Virus record (IMG/VR): IMGVR_UViG_3300044701_003987
Span: 1-24,089 of that record
Direction: 5' to 3' (one strand)
Source: a virus
Length of the DNA stretch: 24,089 nucleotides
Shown here piece after piece: positions 15,353-21,757 of the stretch (position 1 is its first letter; each line of letters starts with the position of its first letter). Both the position numbers and the translations under genes were made by a program. The notes beneath the pieces were generated by a model. The model searched no databases. It saw only the letters and a program-made list of their open reading frames with translations, and was not told where the DNA came from.

Positions 15353-16078
15353 ATGGGGCAAACAGCAAGCAATAAGGGCGTGTTGGAGTGCTGCTGCGGT
15401 TGCGTGGGATCATGTTTTCCTTACACGTGTTCCGGGAGCGTCTGCACGCTGACTGATATTCCGTGGATAATTGATGCGCCAAATTGCCCTGCGATTGATG
15501 GTGCGTTCGGTGTGTTCTCGCCATTCACACTGGCCAGCAGTTTCCGCAAGGGTAAGTGTGGGCCGTGCGTGTGCTATGAATCAGTTGCGATCATCACCAT
15601 GCCAGGTAAGCAAAGATCTGAAACAGGTGGCGGATCCGAGTCTTTGGGGTTTGGAGATCCAATTGATCCGGAGGGGCCACCTGCGATTTGCACGACGTTT
15701 GACTGCACGATTCCGTTGCGTTTTTACCTCGGATTCGATGCGTCAATTGAGGGGTGCTGCACCGCATCGCTCGTCGTTGAAATGCTGAACACAGGATTGG
15801 CATTGAACTCGGGCGTTCCGCAGAAACCTAACACTATTGCGTGTATTCCACAGGCAGTACCGGTGGACAACACGAGGTTCCGGCAGTTCGATTTTGACTC
15901 CTGCACCTGTTTGCCACCACTGGGGACCGGCGCTGGATTTTCGGCGATCTTTGATCTGTCACGAATCACGTGGACTTGCAAGGCCGGAAATCACCCGGCA
16001 GACTCACCGTGTTATCCGTTCTCAAAATGTTGCGAGCTGTTCGGATGTTCCTTGGCGGGGGCGACGTTATCAATATGA
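15353..16078 (+). CDS. extremely Cys-rich tail-region protein
   Basis: 241 residues from ATG 15353, with AGGAG at the end of the preceding gene as ribosome site. I count 23 cysteines (about 9.5 percent), including LECCCGCVGSC at residues 11-21, GKCGPCVC, EGCC, CTC and SKCCELFGC. No membrane segment, signal peptide or catalytic motif is clear. Such content implies many disulfides or bound metal. By position it may be part of the tail tip or fibre. A Gly/Ser segment (GGGSESLGFGDPIDPEGPP) separates two halves. I do not recognise the family. The stop overlaps the next gene (ATGA). Confidence 0.6.
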   Translation: MGQTASNKGVLECCCGCVGSCFPYTCSGSVCTLTDIPWIIDAPNCPAIDGAFGVFSPFTLASSFRKGKCGPCVCYESVAIITMPGKQRSETGGGSESLGFGDPIDPEGPPAICTTFDCTIPLRFYLGFDASIEGCCTASLVVEMLNTGLALNSGVPQKPNTIACIPQAVPVDNTRFRQFDFDSCTCLPPLGTGAGFSAIFDLSRITWTCKAGNHPADSPCYPFSKCCELFGCSLAGATLSI

Positions 16079-16359
16079 CATCTGCATGCGAATGTTCTCA
16101 GTCTGGCTTTTGTTCACGACGAAACACAAAGGTTTCACTCGTTCACTGGGAGCGGTGTCAGTCTGGCGCCGTTGAGATCATTGACGGGCTGTACGAAAGG
16201 TTTGCGCTCAGCAAACAGTCTGAGGCAATTACGCAACAGACGTTGCCGCAGCCGACCGAGAATCGACGACCGTGCAATTGCGGCCCGAGTAAAAAAAAAG
16301 TGATGTCGTGCAGTTCGTGTGGCCGTACTGGCACGGCGGCGCCCGTGGCGATGAACTGA
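16075..16359 (+). CDS. small protein with two Cys-motif ends
   Basis: 94 residues from ATG 16075, overlapping the previous stop (ATGA). It starts MTSACECSQSGFC and ends with CNCGPSKKKVMSCSSCG (residues 68-84), which looks like a zinc ribbon or a disulfide cluster. The middle includes a helix (EIIDGLYERFALSKQSEAIT) and a Pro/Thr linker. An A9 tract at 16291-16299 encodes the KKK. A -1 shift there would join residues 1-75 to the downstream glycan enzyme, giving 741 residues. In the zero frame it overlaps that gene by 52 nt. Confidence 0.6.
   Translation: MTSACECSQSGFCSRRNTKVSLVHWERCQSGAVEIIDGLYERFALSKQSEAITQQTLPQPTENRRPCNCGPSKKKVMSCSSCGRTGTAAPVAMN
16291..16299 (+). promoter_or_regulatory. A9 tract, possible frameshift or slippage site
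   Basis: Nine As encode Lys73-75 of the small Cys-motif protein and contain A AAA AAA in -1 slippery phase at 16293-16299. The -1 frame has a TAA at 16290-16292 and is then open through the glycan enzyme to 18299. A short stem, GCCGT (16322-16326) with ACGGC (16333-16337), lies 22 nt downstream, further than usual for a ribosomal frameshift signal, so transcriptional slippage or tract-length variation is equally possible. Confidence 0.45.
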
Positions 16360-18299
16360 GATTCAGCATTCGCAGCGTTGAAAAGTTTTTTGACTCGCAA
16401 GTCAAATGCACGCTGATTGGCGATAGACCACCGTGGTTCACTGGTCACGTGATTGATCAGGAGCGTGTGAACAACCAGCAGTATCGCGGATTCAGAGATA
16501 TGCTGGCCAAGGTCCACACCATGGCTCACCATCCCGAGATCGACGAAAAGTTCGTGTGGATGATGGACGACATTTACCTTCTTCGAGACCTGTCGTGGGA
16601 CGACCTGAATGTCCCGAGGGCGTACAGGTGGGCTGATATCAGAACGTCAACGTGGCAGAGGTTGAAAAGCAACTCGATGCGTCAACTGAAGATGCGCGGG
16701 CGGACCACTCACGACTACGCCACTCACCTGCCGCACACGGCAGAGAAAGAAAAGCTCAGGCAGATTTTCCGAGACTTTGACCTCGTCCAGAACACGATGC
16801 TTTGGGAGGTGTTGTATGGGAATCTGTTCCGAGAAAACCCACAGGAGCCGGGAGAGTTTTTTGTTCGCACCTCTGGGACCGACAGGCTGAAAACCATTCA
16901 GAAAAAGACCTCGAAAGCATTTGTGCTCAACCACACAGATGACGGGTGGAACGCCGGCATGCGTGAGTTTCTGCTGGGGTTACTTCCAGACCCCTCTCCC
17001 AACGAGCATGAAGGCGTTGATGTTGCGTTCAAGACTCCGGAAGGCGAAATCAGGACCCCGAAGAAGGTGACACACGTGCCAATGAATTTGAGAAAAACGC
17101 TCCCACACTATCTGTTGATTCAGTCTGCGTATGCTGATCCTGAACTGTCTCGAAGGCGTCTTGCGATCTCTCGCGCGACGTGTATTCCTTCGCTGAAAGA
17201 GCAGACACAGAAACCAGTTCTTCATGTGGTTGTCAATACTGGCGATCCTTTGCTCGATGAACGCAAAGCAGCGTTTTTGCAGACTGGGTGCGAGGTGAAA
17301 TTCATTGAGAGAGATCGTTGGAAATTGTATGCAGAGGACTGGGAGTTGCCGGCTATTCGGCGTGTCACCAGTCGGGTCGACGACGATGACATACTTTGCC
17401 GCCAGTTTATTGAGATGGTCAACAAGGCGGCTCCGGCTTCCGGAGATTACGCGATCACGTGGCCGACTGGTTACGTGTACTGGAGAGGCCATTTTTATAG
17501 CCTGACACACCCCGGAAATCAGTTTGTGTCTCTGGTGTCATCGTCGTTTGATCCGCATCAGATTGGTCACTGGGAGTTTCATCAAAGCTGGAAAACCAAA
17601 GTCGTGACTGATGCTCCGGGATGGATCTGGGTGAGACACGGAGACACCAGCAGCAGCACCCTTGAGAAGTATCGAACGCGACTGGTCAGGAATCCCAACC
17701 TGAAGGATATGCCGATAGACGTGACCGCAGTCGACATGGCGACTGCCGGCTCGGGCGTGGCGTCTGAAAACTATCGACAGCACGCGACTCCGGCCGTGAA
17801 GCCGCAGACCGTTTCGGATTACCTGAAGGTGTTTGGCAGTGACAAGGTTACTCTGCACAGCTACGGGCAGTTTTACGACTCGCTGTTTGAGCGAGTAAAA
17901 CCAAGTCGCCTGCTGGAAATTGGTGGATATCGTGGAGCCAGCATGAAGGCATGGAAGGCAGCGAGCCCCGGGCTTTGGTCGGTGGTGATCGACAGAACGC
18001 CAATCCCTGGGCACGACACGATTCTGTGTGTGACTCCAGACTACTGGCCAGCGATTCAGAGGCTGTCACAGTTACCTCAACTGGACGTCATTATTGATGA
18101 CGGATCACACAAGGTTGGCTGTCAGGTCAGCGGCGCAAACAATCTGATGCAATTTTTGAGGCCGGGTGGCGTCTACGCAATTGAGGACCTTCAGAATCAG
18201 GACGTGATCGACTATTTCAGCAGCCAAGGCTGGACAATCGAAGATTACCGCATTCGCAGTGGCCGGTATGACGACGTGATTGCGTGGAAGGTGAAGTAG
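16308..18299 (+). CDS. three-domain glycan enzyme: glycosyltransferases plus sugar O-methyltransferase
   Basis: 663 residues from GTG 16308, which has no visible ribosome site; it may be expressed as a frameshift fusion. Domain 1 (about 1-230) starts FVWPYWHGG and has ELRFSIRSVEKFF and FVWMMDDIYLL (D87, D88), like Stealth-type or GT-A sugar transferases. Domain 2 (about 265-460) resembles putative rhamnosyltransferases: RRLAISRATCIPSLKEQT, then VTSRVDDDDIL (D358-361) and HGDTSSS. Domain 3 (about 505-663) matches class I methyltransferases of the macrocin/rhamnosyl O-methyltransferase kind: GSDKVTLHSYGQFYD, LLEIGGYRGAS, DVIIDDGSH (probable metal-binding acids), GGVYAIEDLQ. It could build and methylate a sugar on virion protein or host glycan. 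Domain calls are from motifs. Confidence 0.75.
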   Translation: MQFVWPYWHGGARGDELRFSIRSVEKFFDSQVKCTLIGDRPPWFTGHVIDQERVNNQQYRGFRDMLAKVHTMAHHPEIDEKFVWMMDDIYLLRDLSWDDLNVPRAYRWADIRTSTWQRLKSNSMRQLKMRGRTTHDYATHLPHTAEKEKLRQIFRDFDLVQNTMLWEVLYGNLFRENPQEPGEFFVRTSGTDRLKTIQKKTSKAFVLNHTDDGWNAGMREFLLGLLPDPSPNEHEGVDVAFKTPEGEIRTPKKVTHVPMNLRKTLPHYLLIQSAYADPELSRRRLAISRATCIPSLKEQTQKPVLHVVVNTGDPLLDERKAAFLQTGCEVKFIERDRWKLYAEDWELPAIRRVTSRVDDDDILCRQFIEMVNKAAPASGDYAITWPTGYVYWRGHFYSLTHPGNQFVSLVSSSFDPHQIGHWEFHQSWKTKVVTDAPGWIWVRHGDTSSSTLEKYRTRLVRNPNLKDMPIDVTAVDMATAGSGVASENYRQHATPAVKPQTVSDYLKVFGSDKVTLHSYGQFYDSLFERVKPSRLLEIGGYRGASMKAWKAASPGLWSVVIDRTPIPGHDTILCVTPDYWPAIQRLSQLPQLDVIIDDGSHKVGCQVSGANNLMQFLRPGGVYAIEDLQNQDVIDYFSSQGWTIEDYRIRSGRYDDVIAWKVK

Positions 18300-18301
18300 C
18301 A

Positions 18302-19033
18302 ATGGAAGCAGTAACGACCATCATTGTCTGCGTGGAGTTCGCCGACTTCCTGTCGGTGACACTCCCGTGGAACCGGGAAGTGCTCGACCGGGTGCTGGTC
18401 GTTACGGATCCGGAGGACGAGCAGACACTTGACGTCGCGTCACAGAGTAATGTGAGTGTCCTGACCACGAAGGTGTTCTTCGAGCGTGAAGCTCAGTTCA
18501 ACAAATGGAGCGCGGTGAATCAGGGCGTCGAGTACCTCGGAGTTCGCGGTTGGTGTTTGATTCTGGATGCCGACCTGATGCTCCCGCAGTCCCGGAGAAT
18601 TGACGGGCTGAAGCGAGGACACCTGTATCAGACTCGAAGAGTTCAGGTTCCGGCATGGCGGACGAAGATCGAGCCAGAGAAGAACTGGAGGAGGTACAAG
18701 CGGATGCGGGAGTTCGCTGGAGGGTACTTCCACCTGTTTCACACTGAAGATCCGGAGGTTCGCAGCAGTCCGTATCTGGACTGCTGGCGTTGGTGTGCGA
18801 CTGGTGACGCAGAATTCGAGAGTCACTGGCCGGAGTCTCGGAAAGTCCTGTTGCCGTTTGACGTGGTGCATCTCGGGACTCCGCAGGTGAACTGGTGCGG
18901 CCGGTCGGAGCCGTTTCGCGACGGCAGTCTGCCCGAGCGGTCTGCGGAGCGTCGTGACGCTGTTGCTGCGATGCAGAGGCAGGTCCGGATCAACGCTGGT
19001 CTCGATGACCGCTATCAGGGGCACAAACTGTGA
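18302..19033 (+). CDS. GT-A type glycosyltransferase
   Basis: 243 residues from ATG 18302, 2 nt after the previous stop; the ribosome site lies in AAGGTGAAG. The fold pattern is a nucleotide-sugar transferase: an N-terminal strand (TTIIVCVEFADF), FNKWSAVNQGVEYLG, then WCLILDADLMLP with the metal-binding DAD at residues 89-91. Later HTED and VVHLGTPQVNWCGR may form the acceptor side. Glycosyltransferases in phage tail regions can modify virion proteins, DNA or host surface glycans. Substrate cannot be told from sequence. The stop overlaps the next gene (GTGA). Confidence 0.75.
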   Translation: MEAVTTIIVCVEFADFLSVTLPWNREVLDRVLVVTDPEDEQTLDVASQSNVSVLTTKVFFEREAQFNKWSAVNQGVEYLGVRGWCLILDADLMLPQSRRIDGLKRGHLYQTRRVQVPAWRTKIEPEKNWRRYKRMREFAGGYFHLFHTEDPEVRSSPYLDCWRWCATGDAEFESHWPESRKVLLPFDVVHLGTPQVNWCGRSEPFRDGSLPERSAERRDAVAAMQRQVRINAGLDDRYQGHKL

Positions 19034-19755
19034 ACGTGGTGGTTTTCGTTCGAAGCGAGTATTTCGAGGAGGACAGCTCAAAGTACCGGCTGGCCATCAG
19101 CAACGAGACTTTGATTCCCGGTCTCAGGGAAATGGAGTTCGCTGGGCACGCGGTGACTGTGGTACTCCGGATGTCTCCGATGGATCCGAGGTGGAGCGCT
19201 CGAAGGCGAGCATTCGAGTCAACCGGGTTTCCCGTGAGAATGTGGTACGACACGATCGGCATTGGCATGGCCAAAGGCCGAATGCCGTTCGTTGAGGTAA
19301 ATGTGCCCGACGACATCGGACTTCGTGCTGACTGGCTGATGAGGACGGCCGACGTGATCGACGGGATTCCATGGGGGCCGGAGAACGTATGGATCAATCA
19401 TGCGTCCGGGTACTGGTTTGCGGAAGACGGGATCCGAGAGTGCGAGGCGGGGATTCCTCCGCTGAAGGTGCGGCTGGTACAGACCGGGAAACGTGTTCCC
19501 CCTCGTTCGGTAGCTGGGGCAACTGAGCCAATCTGGATAAAGCCTAGTCACCGAATGATGGATCCATTTGAATTGCGGGGTTTGGGCGAGAATCTGGTGA
19601 ATAAGTTTTGCTGGGGCTCAATTCATGTGAATACACTCCGGCGGTACTGCGGGCTTTCGCTCTGCACAGGGACTGCGGTCGGTGCAACGGCGTGTCGGCA
19701 TCGCAGCAAGTCTATAATCCATGCACGAGATTATCGAGGCGGGCGTCTCCGATGA
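19030..19755 (+). CDS. rhamnosyltransferase-like paralogue lacking acidic motif
   Basis: 241 residues from GTG 19030, overlapping the previous stop; AGGGG lies about 10 nt upstream. It aligns by eye to the middle domain of the three-domain enzyme: RLAISNETLIPGL against RLAISRATCIPSL, and DPRWSARRRAFESTGFPV against DPLLDERKAAFLQTGCEV. Where that domain has VDDDDILCR, this protein has GLRADWLMR, so the catalytic acids appear lost. NVWINHASGYWFAEDG matches YAITWPTGYVYWRGHF. It may be a non-catalytic partner or a degenerate copy. The C-terminus is Arg/Cys-rich and differs from the homologue. Confidence 0.6.
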   Translation: MNVVVFVRSEYFEEDSSKYRLAISNETLIPGLREMEFAGHAVTVVLRMSPMDPRWSARRRAFESTGFPVRMWYDTIGIGMAKGRMPFVEVNVPDDIGLRADWLMRTADVIDGIPWGPENVWINHASGYWFAEDGIRECEAGIPPLKVRLVQTGKRVPPRSVAGATEPIWIKPSHRMMDPFELRGLGENLVNKFCWGSIHVNTLRRYCGLSLCTGTAVGATACRHRSKSIIHARDYRGGRLR

Positions 19756-20057
19756 GTCTTACAAATCTGATCATGTTCTGGCTCGCGGTGTTCGGCATCA
19801 GCGTCACCATGTCTGAGCTTCATGGTCCATTTGCTGTCTGCAGCAAAATTCGCAAGTTTATTTGGGCGAAGACGAACTCAGAATGGATCCGGGACGGGAT
19901 TTACTGCCCGATCTGCGTTTCGTTCTGGGTTTCGATACCAATGGTTGTTGTGGTGAGTCCCCATGTTACGGTGAACGAGTTCCTCGGCGCGTGGCTCAGT
20001 GGCGTTGGATTCACAGCGGCAATCAAATATTTGTCTCCTCCACACGAGGAAGCATAG
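19752..20057 (+). CDS. DUF1360-like membrane protein
   Basis: 101 residues from ATG 19752, overlapping the previous stop (ATGA). An N-terminal membrane helix (LTNLIMFWLAVFGISVTMSE), then HGPFAVCSKIRKF, YCPICVSFWVSIP with a CPIC motif starting the second helix, and a third helix (FLGAWLSGVGFTAAIKYL). The order GPF, R-K, CxxC-S-x-W-V matches DUF1360 membrane proteins of unknown function. It is the last gene before a strong terminator, in the same coupled string as the glycosyltransferases, so it may anchor them or act in the same envelope-related process. Confidence 0.6.
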   Translation: MSLTNLIMFWLAVFGISVTMSELHGPFAVCSKIRKFIWAKTNSEWIRDGIYCPICVSFWVSIPMVVVVSPHVTVNEFLGAWLSGVGFTAAIKYLSPPHEEA

Positions 20058-20118
20058 CCCCGTCGAGATTGCCGGTAGCAACGCCGGGACGCCCCTTCTC
20101 GGCGGGGTTCTTTTTTTT
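20056..20118 (+). terminator. intrinsic terminator after glycan gene block
   Basis: CCCCGTCGAGA at 20058-20068 pairs with TCTCGGCGGGG at 20097-20107 (11 bp, one G-U) and is followed by TTC and eight Ts at 20111-20118. The 28-nt loop can form a smaller inner CCGG hairpin. The terminator starts at the stop codon of the DUF1360-like gene and separates the morphogenesis and glycan genes from the lysis genes. Confidence 0.88.
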
Positions 20119-20135
20119 ACTCAGGGAGAGTAGCG

Positions 20136-20309
20136 ATGAATGAGAAGATTTTGGGTTCGCTGGTGCGCCATGTTTTGACACTGGCTGCTGGAGCATTGGT
20201 CAGCAAGGGTCTCATTGAGTCCTCGGCTGTTGAGCCTGTTGTCGGGGGAGCCATGGCGGTTGTCGGCGTGGCGTGGAGCGTGTTCCAGAAAATCAAGGCG
20301 TCAAAATGA
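20136..20309 (+). CDS. phage holin, Pam3-gp28-like
   Basis: 57 residues from ATG 20136, with CAGGGAGAG upstream. The layout MNEKILGSLVRHVLTLAAGA, LVSKGLIESSAVEPVVGGAM, AVVGVAWSVFQKIKASK matches the Pam3-gp28 holin family: a short R-H helix, a GALVSKG turn, a Gly-rich second membrane helix with W-S, and a Lys-rich cytoplasmic end. Holins form inner-membrane holes that time lysis. It is the first gene after the terminator and leads a set of membrane and peptidase genes. The stop overlaps the next start (ATGA). The frame is short and easily missed in annotation. Confidence 0.8.
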   Translation: MNEKILGSLVRHVLTLAAGALVSKGLIESSAVEPVVGGAMAVVGVAWSVFQKIKASK

Positions 20310-20557
20310 CCATTGAAATCAACTGGCTGCTGGTTGGTGGTATCGTCATGGTACTTTCCGGCCTTGGAACGGTGGCTGTGCAGATGATTCGAAAACATCG
20401 GCCTGCGGTGTCGTCCGATGTTCAGTGGGTTCAGGAGATCTGCGAAGTCAGCAAGGCGGTCCCCGCCGAGAAGACTCTGGAGTTCCTGAAGGCCGGACTG
20501 ACGCGGACTCAGGCATTGGAGGCGGTGGTTGAATACCTGACGAAAGGCTCCGAATGA
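20306..20557 (+). CDS. small single-span membrane protein in lysis module
   Basis: 83 residues from ATG 20306, coupled to the holin gene by ATGA. One N-terminal membrane helix (INWLLVGGIVMVLSGLGTVA), a basic stretch (MIRKHRP), then a soluble helical domain (VQEICEVSKAVPAEKTLEFL and TRTQALEAVVEYLT). It could be an antiholin, second holin or spanin-like partner; nothing in the sequence decides. The stop overlaps the next start (ATGA). Confidence 0.6.
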   Translation: MTIEINWLLVGGIVMVLSGLGTVAVQMIRKHRPAVSSDVQWVQEICEVSKAVPAEKTLEFLKAGLTRTQALEAVVEYLTKGSE

Positions 20558-20901
20558 AACTGCCTGTTGCATTAACGCTCCTTGGCGGAGTGATTGTCAT
20601 CCTTGGATCCATGGCTGGCCGGCCGGGGGCTGTGACGCCTCCGGCCGAGGATCCTGTGGGCGTTGCGTTTAGTCAGTACGAGAGTGCGTGGAGGGAGGCT
20701 CAGCGAGGTCTGGCGGAGCGGCTGGAGCGAGGCGAGATCACCACAGAGAGCGAAGCGACAAGATGGTTCGGCTCTGCGAATGCCGCAGCGATGAAGGCCG
20801 CGTTCCAGCCTCTCGTCGATTCGGAGTACGAGGTTTTCGGCGGCGATAAGTGGACGGCGGCATCGCACGCGAAATACATCAGGAGATACTGTCGTGAGTG
20901 A
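20554..20901 (+). CDS. small signal-anchor protein in lysis module
   Basis: 115 residues from ATG 20554 (ATGA overlap). The N-terminus KLPVALTLLGGVIVILGSMA is a signal anchor or uncleaved signal, followed by a soluble, helical, charged domain (YESAWREAQRGLAERLERGE) and an aromatic/basic end. The protein would face the periplasm or outside of the membrane. No known family is recognised. It ends 8 nt inside the peptidase gene. Confidence 0.6.
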   Translation: MKLPVALTLLGGVIVILGSMAGRPGAVTPPAEDPVGVAFSQYESAWREAQRGLAERLERGEITTESEATRWFGSANAAAMKAAFQPLVDSEYEVFGGDKWTAASHAKYIRRYCRE

Positions 20902-21757
20902 GATCCAACGCCCAGGCCTGCTGATCCCGACTCCGGAAGATTTCGCCGATTTGAATCGGTCGATGGTCGTGAAGGCTATTGACGCGAGGGACTTCCCGGA
21001 TTGGGAAGCTCGCCTGATGGATCCGAAGAACGATCCGTGTCCGCATATGGAGATCGAGCGGCAGCAGATGTCGGACTGTCAGGGCAACGCCACTGCGAAC
21101 GGGGAGGAAAAGCGGATCTGGTACTGCACCGGAGTGATGCCGAAACTCTCTGAGATGTACGCATACAACGCATCAGAGTACGTGACCGGGACTCAGTATG
21201 TCGGCCGGGACAGTGGCACGACGATGACGTCCGGGGTACGGGTGTTGACTGAGGGCATCAAATCACTCGGGGTGGCCCCAGGGCTCCCGCTTGAGTCGAT
21301 CTGGGCGTACAGCAGCTATGAGAGGTCTGCGTCTCGGTTTGCCACGCGAGCGAAAGCGACGACGATTCAGAAGTCGCACGTGACGGAGCACGGCCCGATG
21401 CCCGATTTCCAAGGCATGCTGGTAGCGCTGGCTGCTGGCGGGACGGGGCACATCGGTACGGACTGGAACGTGCGTTGGTTGGAGCTGAACGGCCGGAAGC
21501 TGATGGACAGGAAGCCGGTGGGCGGCGGCGGGCACGCGACTGAGATCATCTGGGCGTACAAGATCAACGGGAAGTGGTACTTGGCGGTGTGGAACTCACA
21601 CGGTTACGGGTACTACCTGATGAGCCAGCGTGCGTACGAAGAGCACCGCGACTGGCAACCCTATGGAGGATATCTGCTGATGCCCGATCGTGCGGCTCAG
21701 CGTTTTGAGGACCGGAGAGTCTCCGGTGGTGGCTACTTTTTGGGGAACGTGGCATGA
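20894..21757 (+). CDS. papain-like cysteine peptidase, possible lysin
   Basis: 287 residues from GTG 20894, with AGGAG at 20881-20885. The order of motifs fits a papain-fold peptidase: QQMSDCQGNATANG with Cys62 and nearby Gln, GGGGHATEIIWAY with His214, and AVWNSHGYGYY with Asn234, followed by aromatic strands. These would be the catalytic Cys-His-Asn and oxyanion Gln. The location right after the holin and two small membrane proteins suggests an endolysin or other lysis peptidase, but papain-like enzymes on virions are also known. No signal peptide is evident, so it would need the holin to reach the wall. The stop overlaps the next start (ATGA). Confidence 0.7.
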   Translation: MSEIQRPGLLIPTPEDFADLNRSMVVKAIDARDFPDWEARLMDPKNDPCPHMEIERQQMSDCQGNATANGEEKRIWYCTGVMPKLSEMYAYNASEYVTGTQYVGRDSGTTMTSGVRVLTEGIKSLGVAPGLPLESIWAYSSYERSASRFATRAKATTIQKSHVTEHGPMPDFQGMLVALAAGGTGHIGTDWNVRWLELNGRKLMDRKPVGGGGHATEIIWAYKINGKWYLAVWNSHGYGYYLMSQRAYEEHRDWQPYGGYLLMPDRAAQRFEDRRVSGGGYFLGNVA

